From: Euryodendron excelsum
Taxonomy: Eukaryota; Streptophyta; Magnoliopsida; Ericales; Pentaphylacaceae
Length of the DNA: 64,000 bases
NCBI GenBank assembly: GCA_033060915.1
Contig: CM065390.1
Coordinates: forward strand, 19,075,001-19,139,000
Direction: 5' to 3'
Made by a program: the position numbers and the translations under genes. Below the pieces are notes generated by a model. It had not been told where the DNA came from. It made no database searches and saw nothing but the letters and a program-made list of their open reading frames with translations. This document shows, in pieces, positions 1 to 11,698 of the stretch (position 1 is the stretch's first letter; each line of letters starts with the position of its first letter).

Positions 1-735
1 CCTATAAGTACTTCAATGAATACTACAACAAAATTGGATAGCGATGAGAAAGGTAAGTTAGTAGATACTAAACTCTCTAGAAGCATGATAGGCTCCTTAT
101 TATATCTAACTACTAGTAAACCAAATATAATGTTTAGTGTTTGCTTATGTGCTCGTTTTCAATCCAATCATAAAGAATCTCATGTAATTGCAGTAAAGAG
201 AATTTTTCGTTATCTTAAGCATTCACCAAACCTTGATTATGGTATCCAAAGGGCACTTACTTTAATTTAAATATTTACACTGACGTTGACTATGTAGGAG
301 TAGAGTTGATAGGAAGAGCACAAGTAGCTCTTGCCAACTCCTAGGCAATATGATTGTATCTTGGTACAATAAAAAATAAAATTCAGTTACTCTCTCCATA
401 GCTAAGACTGAATATGTGCAGCTGGTAGTTGTTGTGCACAAGTTTTGTGGATCAAATAACAATTAGAAGATTATGAAATCTTGTTTGATCATATTCCTAT
501 TAAGTGTGATAATACTAGTGCTATAAATTTGACTAAAAATCATGTTTAACACTCTCGCATAAAGCACATTGAAATTAGATATCGCTTTATACGAGACCAT
601 GTTAAAAAAGGTGATACAAAACTTGATTGTGTGTGCACTAATATGCAATTAGCTGATATCTTTACTAAACCATTGAGTGAAAATCCTTTTTGTATGATTA
701 GAAGAGAATTAGGGATAAGTGATCCTATATCTTAA
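1..735 (+). pseudogene. SIRE-like Ty1/copia polyprotein, C-terminal RT/RNase H part
   Basis: Partial at the window edge. The first 270 bases encode the segment linking reverse transcriptase to RNase H in copia elements (MIGSLLYLT, then RIFRYLKHSPNLDYGI). After frameshifts, about 470-735 gives the RNase H end: CDNTSAINLTKN, KHIEIRYRFIRDHV and the hallmark QLADIFTKPL near 645-676. RNase H removes the RNA strand during reverse transcription in cytoplasmic particles. Reading is broken by frame changes around 265-460 and an in-frame TAA near 547, so no intact protein is possible. An accessory ORF and a long LTR follow, which is the SIRE/Maximus layout. The copia call is firm; the lineage is inferred from layout and motif wording. 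Confidence 0.85.
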
Positions 736-1232
736 CATGTGTTTAATTTGAGTAAAATTTGTGTTTTAAATGTTTAAATGTGTTTTTTCATTCATATGAA
801 ATGCATTTCTTGAATTCATGATTCATTACCTGATCATATTAAGATATCTTTTGGCACAAAAGTTGAAAAAGATCATTTCCTGAATTCCTTGTAAGTCACT
901 TGTCTAGTCTGGCATCAGGAGTCGACACTCCATTTCAATAGGTCAACTCTTCACGACAGTGGACTCAAATTATTTCATTAACAGGCATGTGTTGGCTCAT
1001 TTAATTCACGAGTCGACTTATGAGTCGGGCCTATATACTTTAACGAAGCCTACTTTACAAACATTCAAAATTTCCTTCTCACTCATTCACTCTCACTCTT
1101 TTTCTCTCCTGCGCCCCTATTCGCAGCAAAATCCAACCGTCACTCACAAACCATCGCATTTCTTCATCTCAATCCCTTTATAAACCCTAATCGACTCCAT
1201 TTCATCCTCTTTCAGCTTTTTCCAATCTCACG
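736..1232 (+). other. Spacer between copia pol and accessory ORF
   Basis: No coding signal that I can support. Contains GAGTCGAC-type words (920-1020) of the kind also seen in this element's LTR at 26.6-27.0 kb. It probably serves as the leader of the downstream accessory ORF. Confidence 0.4.
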
Positions 1233-2528
1233 ATGGCTCTCAAAACCTCTAAACCGAAAAGGATGTCTAAAGCCCTAGTCATAGTAACATAACCTACTTC
1301 GAAAGGGTCAAAGAGAAAATCAAAAGGGGAGTCTAGCAAAGATAGTGGGAAGAGCAAGAAGAGTAAGATTGGAAAAACTTCATCCTCAGCAGTCCTGAAA
1401 TGCAATGAACTATATTTCAGTGAGGGCAAAACCCAGATAAGCTACAATTCAAGTTTTTCTCTTAGAAAAGTGTTTAATGGAAGATGGATAGATTATAAAT
1501 TCTTTTATCTTCATAAGTTTAAATTTGGTACAAAATTTGGAAATCTAGGATGGAAATATATGACAACTCTCAGGGATGATGTTTACCCTAACTTGGTTGC
1601 TCATTTACATTCTAGCACTGAAAGAGAACCTGGAGAAGTGTCTGTCAAAAGTTATGTTAAGGGAATTACTATTAATTTAGATAGAGAAGTGATTAGACAC
1701 ATTCTTGGAATCAGGCTTGGTGGAGAAGTTTATAGAGATAATGTCTCTAGAAAAGACCAATTGAAAGCCCTATATGGAAAAGATATGGATGAAAATGTAC
1801 AACCCCTCGCCGCTGATTTGTCTCTTGAAATGAGGCTAGTTCATCACTTTCCTTGCACCATATTCACTCCCAAAACTGGGAAGTATGATTATGTTTCAGA
1901 AAAGGAATTATTTTTCCTATGGGCATATATAGCTGATTCAAGGATTGACTTGCTTCTGTTTATTTTGGATCATATATACAAGGCTATCATCTCCAAAATC
2001 ACTTTGCCATATAGAATTTTTTTAACAAAAGTTTTCAAGCATTTTGGTATTGATCTGAAGAATGAGAAGAAAAGAATCCCCAAAGCCATTAGTGATGAAT
2101 ACAATGAGAGAACAGTTAAAAAAATGAGGTATATGCCAAAGAATAACAAATGGACTCCAAAGAAAACTAAAGGGGAAAGTACTTCAAAAGAAAAGGCTCC
2201 ATCTATGAGCACCTCCAGGTAGAGAAGCACAAGAAGAATTTTGAGTTCTGAATTACAAGAGAGTACAGGGAACTTGAGTACTTTCATGACTCAAGTTATG
2301 GAATCTCTTGACAAATTGAATCACAAGGCAAACATTGCAACTACAAGAATGATGATTAGGGAAAGAAAGATGAGAGAACTCAAAAAGGAAGTATAAATGT
2401 TGAGAAATGAAAAAGAAAAAATTACAGAAGAAAAAGAAGAAGAGGAAAAAGATGTTAATGAAGAAAAGGAGGAAGCACAGGAAAGAGAAGAAGCTAGAGA
2501 AGAGGACTCTTCGGCAACTAAATCTGAT
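1233..2528 (+). pseudogene. Accessory (env-position) ORF of the SIRE-like element, broken by stops
   Basis: Starts at an ATG with a basic, Lys/Ser-rich N-terminus (KPKRMSKA; KGSKRKSKGESSKDSGKSKK). One frame runs to a TGA at 2526-2528 but has in-frame stops at 1290-1292 (TAA), 2220-2222 (TAG) and 2394-2396 (TAA). The largest open stretch is 1470-2222 (250 aa). Its middle part (around GITINLDREVIRHILGI and ELFFLWAYI) resembles the retrotransposon-associated 'putative plant transposon protein' domain. The end (about 2290-2520) is strongly charged and coiled-coil-like (EEKEEEEKDVNEEKEE). It occupies the place of the env-like ORF2 of SIRE elements. I see no signal peptide or membrane segment, so an envelope role is not supported and function is unknown. 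Confidence 0.6.
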
Positions 2529-3426
2529 ACTCACTAGACTCCCCTTTCCTTATTCTACCTAACCTTACCTTCCTCACTTCTCTTCACCTCATATTCGCCC
2601 GTGTCCTATCATCATGCATACTTATGGGCCTGTTATAACATTTTTTTTATTGCATAATTTTTGTGGATAATTAACTGTAACAATTTCTTTTGTAATCTCA
2701 ATGATCAATGAATGAGATATGTTTTTGTTCGGGTGCCCAATTGATTTCTTTGAATTCGTGGTTGTTTGATTGCTTTCCTGATAATTGCTTATTATCTTGT
2801 TTTAATATTTTTTTTTGCTATTGTACCTATCTATGTTTTCCATTTTCTTTCTCTTTTTAATGGATTGACAAAAAAGGGGGAGAAGATTTGGAGCAAAATT
2901 GGACAAAGAAGAATTGAGAGAAGAATTGGAGCAAAATTGGACAAGACAATTTGAGTTTAATTTAAACCAATAACTTGAATTTGGGAAAAGAATTGAACTA
3001 TATGTGTTTGTTGAAAAATGAATTGCACATAGCTTAGAATTGGAGAGAAATTGACAAGAAGAATTTGATAAATAGAGGGGGAGAAGTATTTGTTCAAGAT
3101 TGAGTATATATAAACTTCATTCGGGAACAAGCATTGGACAAGAAATGGAAATAAAATGAAATAATTGATATATATATATATATATGTAGAGCATGTTCTC
3201 ATGGGGAGTAACATGATTCATTTCCCTCAATTTGTTATTGAATTTACTGACAAAAACTTCCTGGAAGGTTTTTTTAAAAGTCTTCTGTCCTCTAAGCATC
3301 ATTTGCTTAATTACGAAACAAAGGGGGAGTTCTCTACTGGTATGATATTTAAATCTATTCATTTCATTTAATCATATATATGAACTTATTTTGTAAAGGT
3401 TTTGTTATCATCAAAAAGGGAGAGAT
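2529..3426 (+). other. 3' untranslated part of SIRE-like element with repeated polypurine tracts
   Basis: No gene seen. Purine tracts of the type AAAAAGGGGGAGAAG recur at about 2871-2885, 3074-3088 and 3320-3330, and finally at 3413-3426 directly before the LTR. A short (TA)n run lies at about 3169-3186. Confidence 0.55.
3413..3426 (+). promoter_or_regulatory. Polypurine tract of the SIRE-like element
   Basis: AAAAAGGGAGAGAT lies directly before the LTR start TGTTGACTC. This is the expected second-strand primer site for a + strand element. Confidence 0.7.
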
Positions 3427-5378
3427 TGTTGACTCAAGGTTAATCTCCATGTTGATTTTGATGATAACCAAACCTTATGTTATTTTACTAATGCATTTAC
3501 TTAGTATGCAGATTAATAAAATTTATAATTTAGACTTAAAGTTAAATTATAAGTCTAATACATTGTAAGCACCCTATTTTTGCCCACTAATTAATCTCTG
3601 GCTTGACCGGGTCTAGTTTTCAGACACTACAGCACATGCAAGCTCAAGATGAACCCTTCAATCTCCAATCCAGCCAATTGGTCTCTTCTCAGGCCCACAA
3701 GGACCCGCTGAAGCCGTAAGCACCATCATTTCAGGCAACTTTCCAGACCGGGTGGTCTGAGAAACCAACGCTATCCAAGTAGCGTCTCGAGATCGAGCGA
3801 TCTCAGGGACCAACACCTTGTCAAAATTCTAGACGGTTCACTTCTGGCCCCCGCTAGCCCTCTAATATAGAATGTCTGTCATTCGGTAGTTCTGCAGGAC
3901 CAAGCACTCTCGGAGACCAACACCGCTTTCACAGGTTGTTTTTTGGGACCAAGCGTTCTCAGAAACCAACACCACCCTACAGGTAACTCCCTAAGACTAG
4001 GCGTTCTTAGTGACCAACACCACACAAGTAGTTTTCCAAGATCGGGCGGTCTCGAGAACCAACACCTAGGTCAATACCGGCGCCTGCTAACTCGACTCGG
4101 TGAAAAATGACCAAACCTGCCCCTTGGGCCTCCAGGCACGTTTTGAGAAAGCTCAAAATCCCTCAAAATGATAAGTCCATCCTTCCAAAATGTTACTAAA
4201 CCGTTAGGTGTACTCTACGCCTATCCAGTCCAATTTCGGTCCCGTTTCAGCTAACTCCGGTAAAAATGACCATTTTGCCCCTAAACACTTCAGCACTGCA
4301 TAAACCCCACCGAACGGTAAAAGAATCTATTGAAAACATCCCTGAATGACCCGACACACTTAACATGACACTCCAATCCATTCCTGACCATTTTCAGCCA
4401 AAGCCTACCAAAATGACCATTTTGCCCCTGACAACACAAACGCGCCCCAAAACAACACCGGTCCTAGGTTACTGAATAGTGGGCCTGGCCATACGCCTCT
4501 GTTTAACCTAAGGAAGACCTTAGGACATTAAACACCTGCAACTCGATAAAAGTTCCCTGGAGCATCTCGCAGACGCTCCGTCGAAATTGTATTTTCTCCC
4601 GATTCCCTGGTTATAATGCACTGTTAAATGACTTGAGAAAACGCATAAACCAGAGAATTCCTGAAAGCTCGTTCATAGACCTTTCTATTGATACGGCTCA
4701 ATTGGATAAATCGCTTCCTGAAGCTCCTCATCGTATGGCTTGAAAACTGTAACTTTCAATAACCCCTGGAGCATCTCGCAGACGCTCCGCTGAGGTTGAC
4801 TTTTTTTCCAATTCTCTAATTAAAATGCACCGTCAAACGACTTAAGAAATGCATAAATCTGGAAATTTTTAAAAGTATTTCTAGTGTACTTTTCATCAGT
4901 ATAGTTCGATTGAAAAGATCGCTTCCCAAAGGCCTCGATCACACTACACGAAAATAGCTACTTTCGAACACCCTTGGAACGTATCACAGATGCTCCACAA
5001 AGATATCCTTTTATGCACGCTTTTCGATATGATATCCCACGCTTTCAAACACAATTCAAACTTTTCAAAAACATGAAAGTTCACGAGAAGCCCTAGGAGA
5101 ACATCTCGAATGCGGCCGATTTCCCCGAAACCTTTCTGGTTGGCTCAATTATCGAGGCAAAGTTTAAATGAACCTTCCCGGTGATGGAGCGTATGCTACA
5201 TGCGCCCAAATTTTGATCAGATCGACCAAATTTCGATCAACCATCGAGATTTAAACAATACACTAGGTGCCGCGTGTCAGTTTGGCAATGGAACAGTATC
5301 TGCACATGTGCTACATGCGCCAGGGCAAATTTTGGCCAAGCGCATGTAGCACATGCGCCAGGCCTGTTCCAGTTTACC

Positions 5379-5386
5379 TATAAATA
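5379..5386 (+). promoter_or_regulatory. TATA box of solo LTR A
   Basis: TATAAATA, preceded within 200 bp by repeated TGCTACATGCGCCA / GCACATGTGCTACATGCGCC words in both orientations (5190-5362). This position fits the U3/R boundary of a 4.6-kb LTR. Confidence 0.6.
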
Positions 5387-6634
5387 CCATCCTCCCCCTT
5401 TGCATATTCCATCTCCGAAATTGATGCGAAGCCTTGCTGAAACTGCTCCAGAATCTCGAATCTCCATACATATTCTCCTCCTCCAACACTTAGGCTAGAT
5501 TCTACCTCCCTTAAGCCTATACACTTCATCTACAAGACTTTAGGCACCATTAAACACTCCCCTCCAGCCCTTCAAGCCTTCTTGAAGTCATTCAAACTCC
5601 AATCAAGACATCCATTAAAGACTACAAGTGTGTTGAAGGCAAAAGGTAGTATCCCTTTTACATTTTTTTCTTCCCCAACTCTTCTCTTCTCCCTCATAGC
5701 CTACTTAGGCTATTCTCTATTTTAATCCCCATCTTCAACCCCCCATTCTTGCATGCTTGAGCCAAGAGGGCTCTTAGTCTATGCTTAGAGGAAAGCAAGT
5801 GAGAGCCACCGTGTAGGGGGATCTCTCACTAGCCTACTTTAAGATGGTATGGCCTAGGAGCCCTTTGTTTATGTGGTATAGCCTAAAAGCCTTATATGTG
5901 CTCATGACCTCTTGCATATTATTATTTAGGTCATGCCTCGTGTGCTTGGCTTCATTTTCATGCTTATCACCATGTTCTACAATGCTCACACTACCCTTAT
6001 TTCCATGCCATTTCCAAGCTCTATATTTCTTTCAAAAAATGGTTTCAAGAATTAGCTACTTGAAGTTTGGGATGATAACTTAGAAAATCATGCCTTAGAT
6101 GATTCCCTACTAACCTAACTCTCTTTTTGGCATCATCGCATTTTGACTTGCATAAGAATTGTTTTCAAGCTCTCCAAATTCCAAGGTTTCCATTCTTTTA
6201 AGTTTAGTGGTTGAAATGGCCCCATGGAGCCCTCTCTTGAGTGGTCTCTCTTTTGTTTGGCCATAGGAACCCTCTCTTGTAAGAATGGTCTCCTTAGAAA
6301 ATGGTTTTCAAAAATCCTTGTCCAAAGATGGTTTCCAAAAATTTATTTTCTCCATCCTTGCATTAAAAATGGTGATTCATAAAGTTGTTATCATATTGAT
6401 TTTTGACCCCTTGCACTCTTGCCAAAATAATGGTTGTAATGGCCATGAAGGAGCCTTCCTTGGGATGGTCTCCAAGCACCATCCATACAAACCATACTCT
6501 TGGCTAGAATAAAATTTTTTATGGAAATGATCTTCAAAAAGATGCCTTACTAAAGTTCATTGCATAACATGTTTGGTTTTTCAAAACTCTTTCTAAAAAT
6601 GCATCAAACAACTTTTCAAAATCATCTTCCAATT

Positions 6635-6860
6635 TGACCCTAGGTTAATTTGACCCTAGTTACCCAACCCTAGGTTAATTTGACCCTAGTTATCCAACCC
6701 TAGGTTAATCTAACCTAAGTTAGTTAACCCTAGGTTACCTTAACCTTAGGCTAACCCAACCTTAGTTAGTTAATCATAGGTCACCTTAACCCTAGGTTAA
6801 CCTAACCCAAGTTAGTTAACCTTAGGTCACTCTTAACCCTAGGCCAACCCAACCTAGATT
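6635..6860 (+). repeat. Degenerate CCCTAGGTTA-type tandem array inside solo LTR A
   Basis: Six or more imperfect copies of an approximately 30-40 bp unit built from AACCCTAGGTTAA and TTGACCCTAGTTA. The word CCCTA recalls the telomere motif, but the array is internal to an LTR and irregular. Confidence 0.6.
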
Positions 6861-8939
6861 AGTATACTTCAAGGTTCCAACTCTTGAGCCCTTTTTCTAA
6901 ATGATCTCTCAAATTTAAACTATTCTCATAACCCACTTTTCCAAAACCTCATACTCGCTTGATTTCAAAAAGCCAACTCCATAAACTCTTCAAATGCTTC
7001 TACACTCCATCTTTAAGGCATTTTCAAAAATGTTTTCAAAAGGTCACAAACCTAAGGTGTCCCTAGCCCTCTTATGGTTAAGGATTCCAAAGGAAAGTGA
7101 TATAGCAAAAGCAACCTCCAAGGTTGTCCATATTAGGACTCCAAACCCTTAGCCATTTTCAAAAGCCACTTTCAAAAACTAATTTATCAAAACATTCCAA
7201 AGTCATACCTCAAAGATTTTCAAAACAAGACTTCAAAAATACTCTCAAACTCTCTTGATTTACTCCAAAGCATTTACTAAAAATTCCTTGATTTGATCCA
7301 AAAACATTCCACTATCCTATTCCAAGTCAAAGCTTTCGAGACCACAAAGTATCTTAAACCTCTCCAAAGACCTCAAAGTGTCTTCAAACTTTCCAAAGGC
7401 CCTAATGCGCCTATTTTCCATCAGGCTCTTACCCGAACTACGAATGACCTGATTCTCGCCAAATGAGATACGTAGGCAATCTAAAATGGTACGGTCATAA
7501 CTTCTATTTTCAACTCCAATCCCCTTTCAAAAACTTTCAATCAATTTAAAGTTCTCATTTCAAACTCTTTCAAAACTCCCATATTTTCAAACTTCTTCCA
7601 AAACTTGCATCATGCATCATTCATTCAAAAGGTGATGACTAAACCCCATTTTCAAAACTCTAAAGTGGATATTAAGTGGACACTGGCAACCGGTTGTTCT
7701 AGTGAGTGAACAAAGGGTAATTAGACATGTAGGTACCAAAAGGGCGGGGTAGGGTGATGATCTTAGGATATCTTCCCTACACATAACCAACCCCCGGACC
7801 ATAGACTTCTGTTTTCGAAGGACCAAAATGGAGTTGTTTTCAAAAAGGGCTTAAATCTTTCCAAAGGTTGTCAAACAACCTATCTTCTTAAAAAAACCCT
7901 CTCTTGAGGGAGTTTTCAAAAACCCTAAGTTTAATCTTCGAATTAGCACTTAGTTTTAGGTGACCTAACTCACCTTAATCAAGTTAGGTGGCGACTCCTA
8001 TTTTTCTTAAAAACCCTTAGTCAAACCAATTTTCAAACCTAGTCGCACTTGTCCTTCTAGGAGGATGAGTCCTAGTGACAGAGTTTCTTGCTTTCTGTCT
8101 CCAAACCGAAAAGACCTTGGACACCCGAAAACTAGGGCGCGACATACATGTCAAAATGAATGCACAACAAGCTCAAGATCAAGCAATGAATTTCAAGAGC
8201 TATGCCATGAACCAAACAGAGCATTGACGCTTATTTCTACTTCAAACAAATGATTTGCATTTGAAGAGATTGAAGGTGTTCAAATAAGGCTTTCGTCAAG
8301 CATGTATAGACTCAATGAAGTTGTCTTGCACTCAGAATGATAAAAGACTTCATCAGAGTGTGTAAAGATTAGTTGAAGATGAGTTGATTGTGAAGAGATT
8401 GAAAAAGCTCAAAAGAGGACTTCATCAATGTCGCGCCTAGATTTTTCGCACCCGAGGAATACACACTTAAGCAGGAAAAACACTGTACTCTCTCGTTAAA
8501 ACTCACCCTCCTAGAAGAATGAGTGCGACTAGGTTTGAATTGAAAATTGATTTGAATAAAAGGTTTTTAGAAAACAATTTGGAGTCGCCACCTAACTTGA
8601 TTAAGGTGAGTTAGGTCACCTAAAAAACTAAGCACAATCCGAGGATCACACTTAAGGTTTTTGAAAATGATTTTGAAAATACTACCTCAAGAGAGGGTTT
8701 TTAAGAGAACATGTTGTTTGGCAACCTTTAGAAAATATTTAAGCCCTTTTTGAAAATAAACTCCATTTTGTTCTTTGAAAACAGTGTTTCTAGGTTCGGA
8801 GATTGATTACGTGTAAGGAATACGCACTAAGTCATCATCCTACCCCGCCCTTGCGGTACCTTCATGTCTATTTACCCTAGATTCACCTATAAGAGTCTTC
8901 AATTGACAGATGTCCAATCCTATTCAATTTAGAAAAAGA

Positions 8940-10800
8940 ATGTTTAAAAAAGACATGATGCATGATATGCAAGTGCAAGAAAAGAAAGTTGGAAAATAGA
9001 TTTGGAAAGAGATTTGAAAAGAAATTGATTTCATTTAAAAGAGATTTGAAAAGAATTAGGAAATTGGAAAGTTTTAGGAATTGGAAATAGAGATTTGGAC
9101 ATAGAAATTTGAAATTGGAAGTTTGAAACAGATAATAGAATTGGAGATTTGAAAAAGGTTGTGAAAATAAAAACTTGAAAAAGATTGTGACCGCACCCAT
9201 GAGGGTTGCCTACGTATCCTTTTGGAGGAATCAGGTCAGTCGTAGTTAGGATAAGAGTCCGATAGAAAATAAAAGATTGGATTCAAAAAAGAGTTTGATT
9301 GGAAGAAAGAGTTTGATTTGAATTTAGAATAAAAGATTGAAATTTCAAATGAAAGAATAGAGACCTTAGACCTAGGAAGATAGGGCTTAGAAATGACTCG
9401 AGATTTAGAAAGACTTGACTTGAATGTTGGACTTGGAAGATCGAAGAAAGATTGGATTTAGGAAAGGTTCGAATTAGGAAATGTCCGATTTAGGAAAGTT
9501 TAAAAATAGAAAAGTGTCATTTTTGGAAAGTTTTTGAATTAGAAAAGTTTTCGAATTAGGAAAGTTTCATTTTAAGAAAGTTTCAATTTTGGAAAGTGTT
9601 GGATTAAGAAAGTTTTGAAATAGGAAACATTTCGTTTTAAGAAAGTTTTGAAATTGGAAAGATTTCATTTTAAGAAAGTTTTAAAATTGGAAAGTTTTGA
9701 ATTTGGAATTTGTTGAAAATAAGGAAGTTTTGAAAGTTGGAAAGCTTAGAATTTAAAAATTTTTAGACTTGGAAAGATTTGAAGCTTAGAGAACTTTAGA
9801 GTTTTAGAAAGATTCAAAGTTTGAGTTTTAGAAATTATTAAAATTAGGAAAGGTTTTGAGTTTAAGAAGGGTTTGAAAACTTAGATATGGAATGTTAAGA
9901 TTTGGAAAGAGATGGAATTAAGAAAGGTTTAAAAGCTTAATGTTTAAGGAAAGATTTAAAAGTTTAAGTTTAGAAAACTTAAGGTTTAGGAAAGTACTAG
10001 ATTAGGAATTAGTTGAATTAGGAAATATTTGGGTTTGGAAGGATTGAGAGTCCTATTTCCTAAAATAAGGGATTGAATTTTGTTTCTAAAAAGAGATGTT
10101 TTGATTTTGTTTCAAAAAACGGAGGATAGGATCTAGTTTCCTAAATGAGAGATTGGATTTGGTTTCCTAAAGAGAAGATAGGATTTGACATAGATTTGGA
10201 AAATGGAGTTTTGAAAATTCTAGTTTTGGAAAGACTATAGTTTTGATGTAGAAAATAGGTTTTGTAAATATATATAGTTTTGATGTAAAAAAATAAGAGG
10301 TTTTGGAAACCTAGGTTTTAAGGCAATGTTGAAAATCATGTTTTTGGGAAGAAAAACTATGGTTTCCTAATTGTTGGCTCTAGGGCTTAACTTGGACTCT
10401 AAGAATAGGAATTTTTGGAAAGTGAGTTTTTAGAAAGGAAGATTTTTGGAAAGAAATCCTAGAGAGGAATTTCTAGAAAGTGAATTTTGAAAAGAAAGAT
10501 TTTTGGAAAGAAATTCTAGTGAAGAGTTTTTAGAAAGTGGATTTGAGAGGAGTTTTAGAAAGAAGACTTTGGAAGAAGCTTTTAGGAAAGAATTTTTAGG
10601 AAAGAGATTTAGGGAGAGAATTCTCTAAGAAGGAAACCTAGGGAGTGTTTTTAGGAAAAGTATTTTGAAGAGAGTGTTTTGGAAAGGAGTTGAAAAGGAA
10701 GTTTTTGAAAACAGTTTTTTGGAGGGAGCTTTTGAAAACAATTTTGGAAAGAAGATTGGAGAAAATTTTTAGAAAGTATGTTGAAAGAGAGATTTTTAAA
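8940..10800. repeat. Purine-rich degenerate short-repeat tract in 3' LTR of B
   Basis: About 1.9 kb in which the + strand is almost wholly A/G/T, made of variants of GGAAAGTTTTGAA and TTTGGAAAGA with roughly 10-20 bp spacing. The same tract recurs in the other LTRs (about 21820-23600 and 33800-35350). Open frames in it are Phe/Leu/Ser-rich translations of the pyrimidine strand and are not genes. Confidence 0.7.
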
Positions 10801-11690
10801 AAGTACATAAAATATCTCACTTTCCTAAAACGATTCTAACCATAAGAATATTAGAACCACTTTAAGATAGTGGTTTTGAAAACAACAAAAGTTTTGAAAA
10901 TATGGACCATATTGGTCACTTTAAATGTAACACTTTTCTAAAGCAACCCTAGCCATGAAAAGGCTAGAATCACCCTAGGATTGTGATTTTGAAAACAAGT
11001 TTTAAAAAGAAGATTTTGATGCAAGTTTGAAAACGATGTTAATGCAAATTTTGAAAACGAGCTCGAAAACGAATTTTGAAAGAATGCAAGATTATGATAT
11101 GCACAAGGCAAAGAGGGTTGTGAACATACAAGGTTAAAGGCTTCACCACATAATCAAGGGGGCCAAACCCACGTAGTCTCCGGTTAGACTAAAAGAAAGC
11201 CTCCGACACGGTGATTCTCCAATAGCCTAATCCTACACATGGATCGGGAATTCCCTTATTTCAAGCATGCAAGAAGTGGGGAAAGAAGATGAGGGATTAA
11301 AATAGAAGAAAATCCAAGTGGGTTAGGAAAGAGAAGAGAGGGGGGAAGATGCGTAAACGTAAATAAGAAGCTTATCTTATGTCTTCTTTATTTTGCTTAG
11401 CTTTGCGGGCTTTGCTTTGCTTGCCTTGCTTCGGTCTTCACTTCAATTTTTAAGAGTTTGTTTTCAATCTTCAAAACTTAAGGTTACAGCACTTCAAGTC
11501 TTCAAACGAGGCTTTGGAGGTTAGTGTATGAGAGTGTATGAGTGTATAGGAGGCTAGGGTTTGTGTATGGAGGCTAGGGTTTGAAAAACCTAAGGAGACT
11601 AGGGTTTAGAGAGGCTATGAGCTATGTATATCGAAAAATAGGGTTTTTAGACTGAGTTTGCGGGCATTCTTCACACTGGAGGAGACTTTG

Positions 11691-11698
11691 TATTTATA
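11691..11698 (-). promoter_or_regulatory. TATA box of 3' LTR of B
   Basis: TATAAATA on the - strand, with GGCGCC palindromes just upstream (11711-11775, on the promoter side). Confidence 0.55.

Larger units (their letters stand above)
3564..8144 (+). mobile_element. Solo LTR A, Ogre/Tat-like Ty3/gypsy family
   Basis: Begins TGTAAGCACCC, ends GGGCGCGACA and is flanked by perfect 5-bp duplications TACAT (3559-3563 and 8145-8149). No PBS, gag or pol is found, so it is read as a solo LTR of 4,581 bp left by recombination between the LTRs of a full element. Its last kilobase matches the reverse complement of the LTRs of element B. Shared parts include the GACCTGATTC..GATACGTAGGCAA block near 7448-7480 and the block GGTGACCTAACTCACCTTAATCAAGTTAGGTGGCGACTCC near 7958-7998. 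The upstream two-thirds differ strongly from B and C, so A is a divergent subfamily in the opposite orientation. Confidence 0.85.

Noticed and set aside
8883..10820. Phe/Ser/Leu-rich open frames on the - strand in the purine tract, repeated at 21820-23136 and 33793-34281
   Set aside because: They are translations of the pyrimidine strand of a low-complexity tract. They could look like membrane proteins but show no conserved domain.
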